DNA of 64,000 bases from Arctopsyche grandis (lineage: Eukaryota; Arthropoda; Insecta; Trichoptera; Hydropsychidae). The notes beneath the pieces were generated by a model that did not search any database, was not told the DNA's origin, and saw only the letters and a program-made list of their open reading frames with translations. Both the position numbers and the translations under genes were made by a program. Location: the NCBI RefSeq assembly GCF_051622035.1, contig NC_135360.1:11212001-11276000 (forward strand). The letters run 5' to 3'. Within the stretch, counting starts at the first letter, position 1, and each line of letters starts with the position of its first letter. This document shows positions 44,768 through 61,695 of the stretch, one piece after another.

Positions 44768-46131
44768 ATGGATCTAACACTATTGAAAGCATCCCTTTTA
44801 ATACTAGTGTTTTCAACGGTCGACGGCATTGAAGATGTTGATCCAGCAGGCTACATTGCATACTGTCCATGTATGGGTAAGTATTTCACAATAATACATC
44901 ATTGCATCTATATTAATACACAATAAATAATACTAAAAATGCTTTTAGGCCGTTTCGGAAACCAAGCTGACCATTTTTTAGGCGCATTAGCATTCGCTAA
45001 AGGTATCAACCGAACATTAATCCTACCGCCATGGGTAGAATATCGCATGGGAGAAGCTAAATCCATACAAGTCCCATTCGACACTTACTTTGCCATAGAA
45101 CCTTTTAAAGACTACCACCGAGTCATAACGATGCACCAATTTATGGAGAAGCTGGCCGATTCAGTGTGGCCGCCAGAAGAACGAATAGCATTTTGCTACG
45201 TACCTCGCAGCGATGCCGACACTCTGGTTAAAACTTGCAATGCGAAAGAAGGGAATCCATTCGGACCGTTTTGGGACACCTTCACAATCGACTTTGCCGG
45301 GTCTGAATTTTATGGACCTCTACATTATGACGTGCACCGAGGCACGATGGTCGAACAATGGAATGAGAAGTATCCACCGGAAAAGTGGCCCGTACTGGCA
45401 TTTACAGGTATAATCATACAATACTGTTTGATGTAAGTGTGAGGACATTTTTTAAGTTTGAAATATGCAGGTGCACCCGCAAGTTTCCCCGTTCAAGACG
45501 AGAACAGGAGTCTTCACAAGTACTTGCAATGGAATGCTGCGATGACCGAGCGTGTTAAGAAGTACATCAAGGAGAACTTATCCGGTGGAGGTTTCATCGG
45601 TATACATTTAAGGAACGGTGCCGATTGGGTGAGAGCGTGTCAACATGTTCCGCAGAGTCCTACACTGTTTGCAAGTCCTCAATGTGTCGGTTATAGGAAT
45701 GAGTACGGTGCTGTTACTCATGCAATGTGTTTGCCCAGTCGACATGATATTGTCAAGTGAGTCTGCTTTCTCTCGTGTTGGATTAAATTTATCTTTATGA
45801 CATGTTGTTTCTTTGTTTCAGGCAATTGAAAAGACAGGTGAAGATCATGAAGGATGTTAAGTACATTTTTGTCGCTTCCGATAGTAATCATATGGTGCAA
45901 GAGCTGGAGGAGGCTTTCAAACGGCAGACTATAAGCATACGTAAACTGGATCGGTCTGATCCTCATATGGATCTGGCCATTTTGGGATACGCCAATCACT
46001 TCATTGGAAATTGCGTCTCATCTTATTCAGCGTTTGTTAAGAGAGAACGTGATGCGAAAGGCTTTCCGTCATCGTTTTGGGCTTTTCCAACTGTTAAATC
46101 CAGCCACTCATATTCACATGAGGAATTATAA
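44768..46131 (+). CDS. POFUT1: POFUT1, GDP-fucose protein O-fucosyltransferase 1
   Basis: Four exons (44768-44876, 44949-45407, 45471-45756, 45822-46131) give 387 aa, against 388 in human. It adds O-fucose to EGF repeats of Notch and other proteins in the ER lumen. A signal peptide is visible ([20 protein letters not shown]). Family motifs are [20 protein letters not shown] near the N-terminus, [16 protein letters not shown] (the GDP-fucose-binding H-x-R-x-G-x-D-W) in the middle, and VASDSN plus [10 protein letters not shown] in the C-terminal Rossmann half. The C-terminus HEEL is a KDEL-like ER-retention signal. Introns are 62-75 bp. The gene is divergent from NDUFS6, with the foldback 43743-44286 in the shared spacer. 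Confidence 0.97.
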
Positions 46132-46501
46132 TATCATGTATGTTTTACGTAATTGGATAAATGTATTTTAATTGACTGAAATTGTTTTTTTTTGTTGTTG
46201 TAAGGATGATAAAAGGATTTGGATGCATGTAAGTTTTGTATCAGAAAATAAAATCAGATTTTACAATATAATTTAGAACTATTATTAATCATTTGAAGTC
46301 ATACAAGGATTTAAATTTTCACAGTAAAAAAATCACACATTACTCTATTTAAATGTAATACATATTATATTATATAAGTGTAACTGGAAATGTAACCTGT
46401 AACAAATACAATTTTCATTAGAAACAATTTATATCAATATTAAAATATATAATTTAATAAATGCGACGTACCTAAAGTAAACTTTCGGTGCAAAAGTTTT
46501 T

Positions 46502-49410
<2,909 letters not shown>

Positions 49411-49413
49411 GGT

Positions 49414-49456
49414 TACGATACGATACGATACGATACGATACGATACGATACGATAA
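49414..49456. repeat. (ATACG)n pentanucleotide repeat in DDX39B 5' UTR
   Basis: About eight ACGAT/CGTAT units lie within 45 bp upstream of the DDX39B start codon, reading TCGTATCGTATCG on the sense strand. Length variation here would change the 5' UTR. Confidence 0.95.
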
Positions 49457-49923
49457 GATACAAACGACACACTCTACGGACTGACGATTGCCGGCTATCT
49501 GGTTGAGCACGCTAGTGACGCCGCTTCTGGTCGCCGGAAGTTGCCGCAATCGAGACGCGCTCGAACCTGCACAGCCAGTCTTGCAATATACAAATTATTG
49601 TTATGTGACGTAGAAGAAACTGCGTTGGTAAACACCAAGGCATCTACATACATTTACATACACAAAACGTTGAGTATGTAAGTTGACTAGGTTTTGAAAA
49701 TGTCAAAGGAGGACACTTTGGTAAAAATAGACATAAAAAGATCGTTTAGTAACGTTCTTTATTGGACACTTTGGGAAGAGGTAAAAATAATTAGCCAGTT
49801 TGTGGTTGTGTTTCTTTTATAAGAAATAATTGATTTTCAGAAAAAGCTTCTGATTGACACAATTAAACACGTTACAATTTCTGTAGGCCGAAAATTTTAG
49901 TAAAGAATAATAGATATTATTTC

Positions 49924-50268
49924 GGTTCGGTGATTACTAGTCAAATGTGAACCGGTCACAGGACAACCGGTCGCTCTAGATCGGTCACACGTGATCACCC
50001 GTCACACTAAAATTGGTCACGAGAAAAAATGGTTACATCCTAAAACTGGTCACGAGAAAACTGGTCACACCCAAAAAATTTGACCAATTTTTAATTTTTG
50101 AGTGTGACCAGTTTTTCTGTGACCAATTATCGGGTGTGACCAGTTTTAGGGTGTGACCAGTTTTCTCGTGACCAGTTTTAGTGTGACGGGTGATCACGTG
50201 TGACCGATCTAGAGCGACCGGTTGTCCTGTGACTGGTTCACATATGACTAGTAGTCCGTTTACCATTA
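49924..50268. mobile_element. GGTCAC-rich foldback element 1
   Basis: The two arms pair almost base for base over about 165 bp (GTGAACCGGTCACAGGACAA with its near-complement TTGTCCTGTGACTGGTTCAC; GATCGGTCACACGTGATCAC with GTGATCACGTGTGACCGATC). Each arm contains several copies of GGTCAC(G/A)-type units, for example CTGGTCACACCCAAAAA. No frame is present. The outer end on the left matches the GGTTCGGTGATTA family. Confidence 0.88.
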
Positions 50269-50279
50269 TTTCATCGAAT

Positions 50280-50410
50280 GGCTACGTCCACACTACCGAT
50301 ATCTACACCCGATATTTTCGAATTTTTCATATCCAGTTCCCATATTGCAACCTGTGGTTGCTATTTAGGAACTGGTTATGGAAAAATTTCTAAATATCGA
50401 AGACGTAGCC
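50280..50410. mobile_element. GGCTACGTCCACACTACC MITE, copy 2, AAT TSD
   Basis: The 131-bp element has the same ends as 41234-41382. AAT is duplicated at 50277-50279 and 50411-50413. It sits between two foldbacks in the DDX39B/photolyase spacer. Confidence 0.87.
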
Positions 50411-50473
50411 AATGACATGCTTGTTCCTGTTAGCCAATGACTTAGCTAAATTTAATATCTATCTAAGCCCTAT

Positions 50474-50571
50474 GGGGCCTTCGACACAGTCACTATTACT
50501 AACAGTATCATCTGCATCCAGCTCCCATATAGCCACCTCAGGTGAGTAATATTGACGGTGTTGAAGGCACC
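50474..50571. mobile_element. GGGGCCTTCGACA MITE with TAT TSD
   Basis: The 98-bp element starts GGGGCCTTCGACACAGTC, and its right end is the imperfect complement (GACGGTGTTGAAGGCACC). TAT flanks both sides (50471-50473, 50572-50574). Relatives are embedded in both long hAT copies (16831-16920 and about 33561-33650). Confidence 0.75.
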
Positions 50572-50716
50572 TATGGGTAAATCTCATTATTTAAGATTGT
50601 GATCATGACCATTTGCTTGACAAATTATATTTAATTGTTACTGCATGAAAAACTGCTACTAAAGAATAGGTGGTCTAGTCGTTTCAGCATGTGGTTTTTT
50701 TGTTCTATGTTATTTT

Positions 50717-51032
50717 GGTTCGGTGATTATTAGTCAAATGTGAACCAGTAACAGGATAACCGGTCACACGTCGTCACCCGTCACACCCAAATATTGGTCA
50801 CGAGAAAACTGGTCACACCCAAAAATTGGTCACGAAAAAACTGGTCACACCCAAAAATGCGACCGATTTTTAATTTTTGAGAGTGACCAGTTTTCTCGTG
50901 ACCAATTTTTGGGTGTGACCATTTTTCTTGCGCCTAGTTTTAGTGTGACGGCTGACGACATGTGACCGATCTAGAGCGACCGGTTATCCTGTTACCGGTT
51001 CACATATTCACATATGACCGTTTACCGTTATT
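50717..51032. mobile_element. GGTCAC-rich foldback element 2
   Basis: It has the same organisation and sequence as element 1, with about 150-bp arms. The internal units CTGGTCACACCCAAAAATTG / CTGGTCACGAAAAA repeat in each arm. It ends about 145 bp upstream of the photolyase start codon. Confidence 0.87.
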
Positions 51033-51177
51033 TTATGTAGAGAATACGGGTATAGTTGCTGGTCATTATATATAAGTGCTATGACATAAAAACAAATTGC
51101 GTACTGTCAGATTGAAGTGGCGCGTCAATTTCGGTTGCGAAAACATTCAAAATTTACAGTTTGAATGATTTATTAAA

Positions 51178-52834
51178 ATGACTACGCGTACTGCAGTGCA
51201 CTGGTTTCGCAAAGGATTACGTCTACATGACAATCCCGCTCTGTTGGAAGCTATCAAACATGTACATATTATGTTCCATTATACAAACATAAGGTCAATA
51301 AATTTTTGTAATTATATATTTATATGATAATATACATAAATATTTTTTTCAGGCAGAGGAAAACAAGTGTTTTTTTCGAGCAATATTTATCATTGATCCC
51401 AATATAATAAAATTCATGAAAGTTGGTTCTAATCGATGGAGATTCTTAGCACAGAGTCTCGTTCAGTTAAACGAAAATCTAATCGCTATCAATTCCCGCT
51501 TATATGTCGTTAGAGGTTCCCCATATACGGTTTTTCCCGATTTGTTTAAACTGTGGAATGTTTCCGTTTTAACATTTGAGGTGGACACAGAACCGTACTC
51601 CGTTACAAGAGATGAACGCGTGGAAAAGTTAGCAGAAAAAGCTGGCGTCAAAGTGATTCAAAAAGTGTCGCATACATTGTATAACGTTCACACTGTAGTT
51701 AGAATGAATGGAGGTTCACCTCCACTCACTTATCAGAAATTTTTATCCGTTATACAGCTATTATCAAATCCTAGACAGCCGCTAAAAGCACCTGACAAAC
51801 TCAACGATTATACTAAACCACATATAGATTCAAACGAACTTGCATCAAAATTTTGCTATGATTGCCCGACGATTGAAGATTTTGGTGTTGAAGTGACTGA
51901 ACTTGGCCCGTGCTTGTTTCCTGGTGGTGAAACTGAAGCATTGCAACGTTTGGATGCTACGCTTGTTAGAAAACAATGGATTTGTAAATTTGAGAAACCA
52001 AATACTTCGCCAAATAGTTTAGAACCTAGTACAACTGTTCTAAGTCCATATTTAAAGTTTGGCTGTTTATCTCCTAATTTATTTTATTATAAACTTAAAG
52101 GAATTATTGATAATAATGTGCACACAAAACCCCCAGTATCATTAATCGGTCAACTATTATGGAGAGAATTTTATTATGTTGTCGCTGCAATGACTCCAAA
52201 CTTCAATAAGATGGAAGGCAACTCAATATGCTGTCAAATACCTTGGGTAAACAATTTAACTTACCTATCAGCTTGGAAAGAAGGCAGAACTGGCTATCCA
52301 TTCATTGATGCTATAATGCGACAGTTGAAACAAGAAGGATGGATTCACCATTTAGCACGTCATGCTGTCGCATGTTTTTTGACAAGAGGTGATCTCTGGG
52401 TATCTTGGGAATTGGGACAAGAGGTTTTTGAAGAGTATTTACTTGATGCCGATTGGGCGCTCAATGCTGGTAATTGGTTATGGCTTTCAGCGTCAGCTTT
52501 CTTTCATCAGTTTTTTAGAGTTTACTCTCCAGTAGCTTTTGGTAAAAAAACTGATAAAAATGGGTTGTACATTAAAAAGTACGTGCCTGAATTAGTCAGA
52601 TTTCCTCCGGAATATATATATGAACCATGGAAAGCTCCTGTTTCATTTCAGAAGTCCGTGAATTGTATAATTGGCAAAGATTATCCAAATAGAATTGTCG
52701 TCCATGAAGATGTGTATAAAGAAAATATTGCTAAAATGTCTTTGGCTTATAAGAATAAGAGAGCTGTTCATGAGGTTTCTTTAAAAAGGCCGAGTACTAG
52801 TGAATTGCATGCTAAAAATAAAAAGGCAAAATAG
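51178..52834 (+). CDS. phr6-4: (6-4) photolyase
   Basis: Two exons (51178-51261 and 51353-52834) give 521 aa. The enzyme uses FAD and blue light to reverse UV-induced (6-4) pyrimidine-pyrimidone lesions. The N-terminal photolyase domain opens [20 protein letters not shown]. The FAD domain has [57 protein letters not shown] (with the two catalytic histidine regions), [20 protein letters not shown] and [11 protein letters not shown]. The DWALNAGNW and [20 protein letters not shown] blocks match insect (6-4) photolyases rather than light-insensitive cryptochromes, and there is no long cryptochrome tail; the C-terminus is a short lysine-rich KNKKAK. AATAAA-type signals occur near 53160. Upstream lie two MITEs and two foldbacks. 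Confidence 0.94.
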
Positions 52835-53547
52835 ACTCATAGTATGGGTACTATTTTAAAAGGAAATCAATTGGGAAACGCAGATGAATGACCAAAAAAA
52901 GTCAGTGATTTCTCTGAATACAATAGATTTTATATTTCATATTGAAAATTTTTAATTGCACCTTGAAGGGAATTTTTCGTTATTAATCAACGAAAAATAT
53001 TATTATATATATGTATACATATATGATAGATCATTATCAAATATGTAATTACTAATATATAGTGTGGAAGAATATTTTTAACAACTACCTATGTGTTTAT
53101 GACTAATTTTACTTTTGATTATTGATTGTTTGTATGTATTTTTTTAAAGAATGAACACTAATAAATTTGGAGAAAATTCAAGATTTATTGTTGTTACCCA
53201 AGATTGTAAAATACCTTATTAAAATTGAATAATTCATATTTATTTTAATTAATTTATTCAGTTTCATTTTTTTTTATATTACAATTGTTTTTGTTTCCTT
53301 ATGTTTGAATTGATTAAGTTGAAATAAATCAAATACATATATAAATTTACAGTTTTTCGTTTTATTTGGTCGTTGCTTATTTTATTTTGCCAGTATTGAA
53401 AATTTAATGGCGCTTATTTTGTGACATTCAGACATTTGGCATACCTATTAAATAGTTCATATGAGGGAAAGAAAGCTTTCGAATCAAAATGTTGTCATGA
53501 AGCTGAAAAAACTTAGAAGAATTAATTGATGACACTGAAAAAGTTTA

Positions 53548-53757
53548 TGATAACCATAGAAGTAGAATGCATAGAATCGCTCTCAGCCTCCAAAAATGTT
53601 GCTACAAAAACTCTGCGCGGCAGAGTTTGTTCATTGTTTGCTAAACTTCGTCTCTCTCTCTCTTGTCTCTCTTCTGACTTTCCGGCTCTCTCTTCGATGG
53701 CTCGCTTTTAGACCATACTTTTGTTAACAATGACCATTCTATGCATTCTACTTCTAT
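53548..53757. mobile_element. MITE with AGAAGTAGAATGCATAGAAT ends
   Basis: The inverted ends of about 28 bp are TAGAAGTAGAATGCATAGAA at 53556 and its complement at about 53729-53748. The interior has TCTCTC-rich sequence and no frame. Flanking bases do not give a clear duplication. Confidence 0.65.
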
Positions 53758-53945
53758 AATGATAACTAGACACCGGATAGTCACAGTGCTTTTTCTAAGA
53801 ATCGGGGTGGTTTAGTTCTATTTACAAAGCTAGAGTCCAAAAAAAAAACGTTCGGTGAACCTTTAACAATGCAATGAACAACACACAGCACCCTCTGGGT
53901 CCGTTTTTTTCAAGACGGCAACTTGGTTATCCGGCATTGATGTAT

Positions 53946-54155
53946 GATACACATAGATGGGCCCTGACGTGTGATTTTGGTCGGAGATCTTGTCTTCACT
54001 AACTGAGGAGTGCGGGGGGTTTAACTAGCGGGGAAGTTGGGTTTTTTTCCCTACGATGCAGCGGTACCTACCTACCTACTAAGAGAAACTGTGCATGCGC
54101 CAAAAGGGAGACCAGTATAACACGTGAGGGTGGATCTAGTGTATTATACATCAAT
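53946..54155. mobile_element. MULE-like MITE with 10-bp TSD
   Basis: The ends ATTGATGTATGATACACA and TGTATTATACATCAAT are inverted repeats. The 10-mer GTTATCCGGC is repeated directly at 53936-53945 and 54156-54165. A 9-10 bp duplication points to a Mutator-type element. There is no transposase. Confidence 0.75.
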
Positions 54156-54815
54156 GTTATCCGGCCTTTAATGATAACATAATATCATACTTGGAAGAAT
54201 ATGTAACACGGGCTATTCTCAAGTAAATATCTATCTTTTCGAAAGCCGATTTGATTTTTTTGGACTATGAATTCTATTTATATATATATTGACAATTCTC
54301 TATTTATATATAGACTATTATATATTAATATTGTGATCTGTTTTTGGTTAACATATGTATGTACATCCAGAAAGTTCACGTTCTTTTTAAATACAAGTTT
54401 CAAGGAATCGCGCATTGAGGAGTTGAGTTTTTGTGAAACAGTATATATCCAGAAATCATAGAAAATAAGTGAGATTATTGTAAGATATGTTTGGTGATAT
54501 TTATTTAAGTCATTCTATTTCAATAAATATTTTTAAAAATTAAAGAAGGGAAACATGTAAACATAAATTGACACGTAGGATATTAATAACATTAATAAAA
54601 TATGAATTGACTTTTCTAGTCTCAATCGTTGAAGGATTATTTATTCTTCCAATTTGAATGTACAGAAGCCATAAGGTTACACAAAAAAGTGTTTAGGCCA
54701 AATTAAATGTCATATTTGACGTTTCGTGTATAGGTTAATCGAACTATAAGTGGTGCACAGAGAGTATGAAAATATTCGCTTAAATTTATAGAATTGTAGT
54801 TAAACGTATTGAAAT

Positions 54816-55473
54816 ATGTCAAAAATTCATTTTAATGGAATTTCTAAAGCTAAAGATGCCGTTAAACCGAAGGGAAATTGGTCACAAGGATTGGTGGCAT
54901 CTATGAATGACCCTGATTTGGTTGTTGATCAGGACAGTGTGACAATTACCATTAAGGACAAATATCCTAAGGCAAAGCATCATTTTCTGATAATGTCGAA
55001 AGAAAACATACCTGGAATAATGTCTCTCAATAAGGAGAATCTGAAACTTTTGCATCACATGAAAAGTGTTGCGGACAAGCTTTGTTCAAAGTTTGACGAT
55101 AAATTTAAAATAGGTTATCACTCTGTCCCTAGTATGCAGAGATTGCACTTGCACGTCATTAGTGACGATTTTGTATCTCCATGTTTGAAAACCAAAGTTC
55201 ACTGGAATAGCTTTACGACAACTTTTTTCATGACGTCCGACGGTATGTTTTAAATTTATGTTGTTCAATTTTAAGATTGTGTCTGCCGTAATAGTAACAT
55301 TTGAGATTGTTTTAGATTTGATTCGAGCAATTGATGATACTGGGTCTATTTCTAAAATGTCTAAACAAGTACATAAAGAATTGATAAACACTCCTTTAAA
55401 ATGCCATAAATGTAATTTTGTACCCAAGACGATGCCAAATTTGAAAGAACATTTACTTTCTCATATTAAATAA
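54816..55473 (+). CDS. APTX: Aprataxin, HIT domain plus zinc finger, no FHA
   Basis: Two exons (54816-55242 and 55316-55473) give 194 aa. Aprataxin removes AMP from abortive DNA-ligase intermediates (5'-adenylated ends). The HIT domain is recognisable from GNWSQGLVASMNDPD onward (YPKAKHHFLIMSKENI, then the histidine triad at RLHLHVISDDF, where families usually have H-V-H-L-H). The C-terminal C2H2 finger is CHKCNFVPKTMPNLKEHLLS with the last H following. The N-terminal FHA domain of vertebrate aprataxin is absent; this short form resembles yeast Hnt3 and fly aprataxin. Poly(A) signal AATAAA at about 55523. Confidence 0.95.
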
Positions 55474-55661
55474 GTTCAGAAAAGCAATTTCAGAAGTGAA
55501 TTTTTATCACATGTCTCCAGGAAATAAAAAAGGACTGATCCAATACTGATAAAAAATGATTCCCAGACTATTTGATTATGTAGTGACAGTGATACGAAAT
55601 GAGATTTTAATTTTTTTGTATAATGATGTTAAATTATAATAATAATAAATGACATAGTTCG

Positions 55662-58690
<3,029 letters not shown>

Positions 58691-60046
58691 TCAAGAGAGC
58701 ATATACGTGCAAGAGGGAGTTCCATCGGGGGTATTTGCTGGGGGTGGCACCTCCTCGGCAGGCAGCACAGCAGCCAGCCTCCATTTGTCGCGAACCTCTT
58801 CCACTCGTCCCAACACACGCACCACATTCAACCCGGCCAGCTTCATCACGTCTCGCTCGCTCCACGAGGGATCGGCCAGCAGCTCCGCCAGCAGATGAGG
58901 ATACCTCGACACGTCTTCGAGACCTGCCGGAGTCACGTTGATCCCGTCGTAGCCGGCTCCTATACCCACGTGATCCACACCGGCCACCTTCCTGATGTGA
59001 TTGATATGGCCGATCACGTCCTTCATAGTCGCAGAGTCGTTGCACGTCACCAGCTGAGAGAAGAAGTTCACCATGACTACTCCGCCGTTTTCTGCCACCA
59101 TGCGCAATATGTCGTCGGGGACGTTGCGCGACGAGTTGCATACAGCCATGGCTCCTGAATGGGAAAACACCACAGGAGCGTGGGTAGTGTTGAGGGCGTC
59201 CCTAGCTGTCGTCGCTGCAGTGTGTGACAGATCGACAAGCATGCCTAATCTATTCATCTCTCTGATGACTGTCCTTCCAAAGGCGGATAGGCCTCGATCG
59301 CCTCCGGCAGCTCCTGCCCAAGGTGTGTCGCAAGCGTGGGTTACGGTTAAATAACGGGCTCCTAATCCGTATAAAGATCTTAGAACAGCTAGTGAGTTTC
59401 CTAATGAGTGTCCTCCTTCGACGCCGATGAGGGATGCTATGCGGCCGGAGCGATGCACTTCAAGCAGCTCCCGAGATCCCGTCACTAGTCCTAGATGCTG
59501 AGGATGAAGTTCTATGAGTCGTTTGATGACGTCTATTTGTTCTAGGGTGAGTTGGACGGCGTCCATGTGTTGGGCGCCGCAAGGAACGTATGCTGACCAG
59601 AACTGGGCGCCCACTAGGCCGGCTCTAAGCCTGGGTATGTCCGTGTGGGACCACTGGCTGCGAGCCCAGGGTTCGATACGCGCTAGGTCCGCACTCAGGT
59701 TCAGTCCGGCTATACGATTGTGCATGAATTTACGAACGTTCCACGCTAGGTCGTTATGGCCGTCGACGAGGGGTGCCTCTCTGAGGAGGCGGCGCACCAC
59801 GTCGAGGCGCGCCTGGGGGGTGTCTCGGCGGCCTGCGCCCCCAAGCGCGAGCGGCAGCCCCAGGCCGGCGGCGAGGGCGGCCGCTATCACGCACACCACG
59901 ACGCAGAGGCAGCGAGGTCCTCTGGACCCCGCAGGTGCCTTCGCCGGGTCTCCTGCTGAGCTGTAACTGCTCGATGCTGAATCCGGTGGCAAGAAGTGGC
60001 CGCCGTTACAGCGCTCCGCCACATCAGGTAAGTCGCGAGCGCCACC
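58691..60046 (-). CDS. Membrane dipeptidase (peptidase M19), main exon
   Basis: One large exon of 451 codons plus stop begins right after a splice acceptor (TTTCAG|GGTGGC at 60046-60048), so at least one upstream exon with the start codon is missing from my reading. It hydrolyses dipeptides, with zinc at the active site, on the cell surface. A short cytoplasmic-like segment leads to one transmembrane helix (CLCVVVCVIAAALAAGLGLP). The M19 core has the metal ligands DGHNDLAW, GVEGGH, MLVDLSHTA and VFSHSGAM, plus THACDTPW. The VGIGAGYDG and GLNVVRVLGRVEEV blocks close the barrel. The exon is CpG- and GC-rich in AT-rich surroundings. A GTG at 60020-60022 should not be taken as the start. Confidence 0.93.
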   Translation of the reverse strand, partial: GGARDLPDVAERCNGGHFLPPDSASSSYSSAGDPAKAPAGSRGPRCLCVVVCVIAAALAAGLGLPLALGGAGRRDTPQARLDVVRRLLREAPLVDGHNDLAWNVRKFMHNRIAGLNLSADLARIEPWARSQWSHTDIPRLRAGLVGAQFWSAYVPCGAQHMDAVQLTLEQIDVIKRLIELHPQHLGLVTGSRELLEVHRSGRIASLIGVEGGHSLGNSLAVLRSLYGLGARYLTVTHACDTPWAGAAGGDRGLSAFGRTVIREMNRLGMLVDLSHTAATTARDALNTTHAPVVFSHSGAMAVCNSSRNVPDDILRMVAENGGVVMVNFFSQLVTCNDSATMKDVIGHINHIRKVAGVDHVGIGAGYDGINVTPAGLEDVSRYPHLLAELLADPSWSERDVMKLAGLNVVRVLGRVEEVRDKWRLAAVLPAEEVPPPANTPDGTPSCTYMLS

Positions 60047-60399
60047 CTGAAATGCACAGTCACAGAATATCAGAATAAAGTTTAAATAAACATGTTTTTT
60101 TTATTAAAATAATCTACCTGAAAGTGGATTAATGTTCAAATTTAAATTTGAAAAATGTGTCATATGTACAATATTTATATAGGATCCGGATGTGAAGGAT
60201 TCCAAGTGAAACGCAGATTAAGTCAGAACTATGTATTTATTATAACATGTCTTCGGGCTTGTTCTCCAACAAGTGACCATAACAACACGCATCCGGTCTC
60301 TCCCATGCATACCACACACACACTTTATCCCTAGCAGTTTGACCAACCACACATACGGCTCGGCTCGTTTAAAAATCATTTCTACATTTATGAATACAA

Positions 60400-60560
60400 T
60401 AACTTGCAACCAATGAACTATCTCAGTAGTTAGCGTGTATTTCTTTCTACTGAGGCGTTCAATCCCTGGCCCGGTGTTGTTGGCCAGATCCTGGATATAC
60501 GTATGTGACTCCAGGTCGATCGTTTCGTATCTGGGTTTGTTAATTTATTTGATTTAATTT
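60400..60560 (+). mobile_element. Possible tRNA-derived SINE head
   Basis: CTCAGTAGTTAGCGTG resembles a pol III A box region, and GCGTTCAATCCC, 35-40 bp later, a B box (GTTCRANNC). The sequence ends in a TTTATTTGATTTAATTTTT-like AT-rich part. It is degenerate and cannot fold into a functional tRNA. No target duplication was identified. Confidence 0.4.
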
Positions 60561-61470
60561 TTGAAACGGTTCAACCAAACCGGAAAAATACTCCCGTTTC
60601 TCGCAAATTTGAGCTTTTAGTATCTCAGATTTGTTGACTATTATCAATATGTTACTCATTCCACTGTAAAAATGTGTGTGTATTTCGGTATATCAAATTT
60701 TTCCATAGATGACTATGGTATTGTATAAAAGTATAATTGTATTTGTAAAATATTTGGAATTGTTAGAACATTTGTTCAAAAACGTATTATTTTATTTATT
60801 CTTTTGTTTTTATAATTTTCTTCAATGGCGCCATATTGGACAGTTCGTTATTTGAGATCGCGTTTACGTCTCGTCAGAGATGAAATAAGAAGAGACAGCG
60901 ACAAAAATCGAGTTCAATAAATTTCTCGGGGTAAGTGATCTTTTATTTAAAATCGTGTATTTCAAAAATGAAATTTTTATTAATTTCATAAACGTATAAA
61001 ATAAAATTTCGCATATTTATGTAAATATAAATCAAAGGTGAAATTTTTTTGTGACGTCCAAAAGTGAATAATATATTCAGTAGGTACCAAAATTTTTCAA
61101 TTACTGTATACTGTATGTATATAGGGGGTCCCAGAAATTTGTAACGCCTCAGGCCCCTAGTTAAGTAAATCCGCCACTGCCAACGTGACGTATGTTTGTG
61201 TGTGTGTGTGGGTATGTGCGAGTGCGCGGACAAGTAAGGAGATTTAAAAAAAAATAATTTTTAGAATACCAGGAGTATACGTTATGCATAGGGATGTGGC
61301 GTGACAACCGATCGTGTCGAGGATAGGCGGAGTAGCGGGGAAGTGAGGAAGTGGGGACCTGTACTCCTGATATCGAGCGCCTGAGTTGGAATGGGTGACG
61401 TCAGCGTCAGATGCGCGGGAGCGTACACACATAGACACATCCACGAAGAGACTAGTATATATATATACAT

Positions 61471-61695
61471 CAGTGGCGGCTCGTCCATATGGGCTGCAGG
61501 GCTGCAGCCTCTCAATACAGTACAAATGCATGCTATTTTTGTCATCCACATGGGCTGGGTGGCTGCAGACCTCCCATTATAGTACATATTCAGGCTATCT
61601 TTGTTTTCGTTCAATCAACGGTTTGGTTAAGGAGCTACTACAGCTTGAATAATCTCTGCAGCCCCTCCGCTTTGAAATCTCACGAGCCGTTACTG
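61471..61695. mobile_element. Short hAT MITE (CAGTGGCGGCTCGTCC ends), second copy, perfect TSD
   Basis: The 225-bp element is collinear with 28352-28579 (shared GGCTGCAG, CATGCTATTTTTGTCAT and GGTTTGGTTAA blocks). The octamer ATATACAT is duplicated exactly at 61463-61470 and 61696-61703. Confidence 0.92.

Larger units (their letters stand above)
52835..54815. other. Spacer between photolyase and aprataxin genes
   Basis: This is AT-rich non-coding DNA apart from the two inverted-repeat elements listed (53548-53757 and 53946-54155). Short frames here are not protein-like. Confidence 0.6.

Noticed and set aside
51178-52834. Circadian cryptochrome (CRY2-type)
   Set aside because: The DWALNAGNW and [12 protein letters not shown] blocks and the [10 protein letters not shown] end fit (6-4) photolyase, and the long regulatory tail of cryptochromes is absent.
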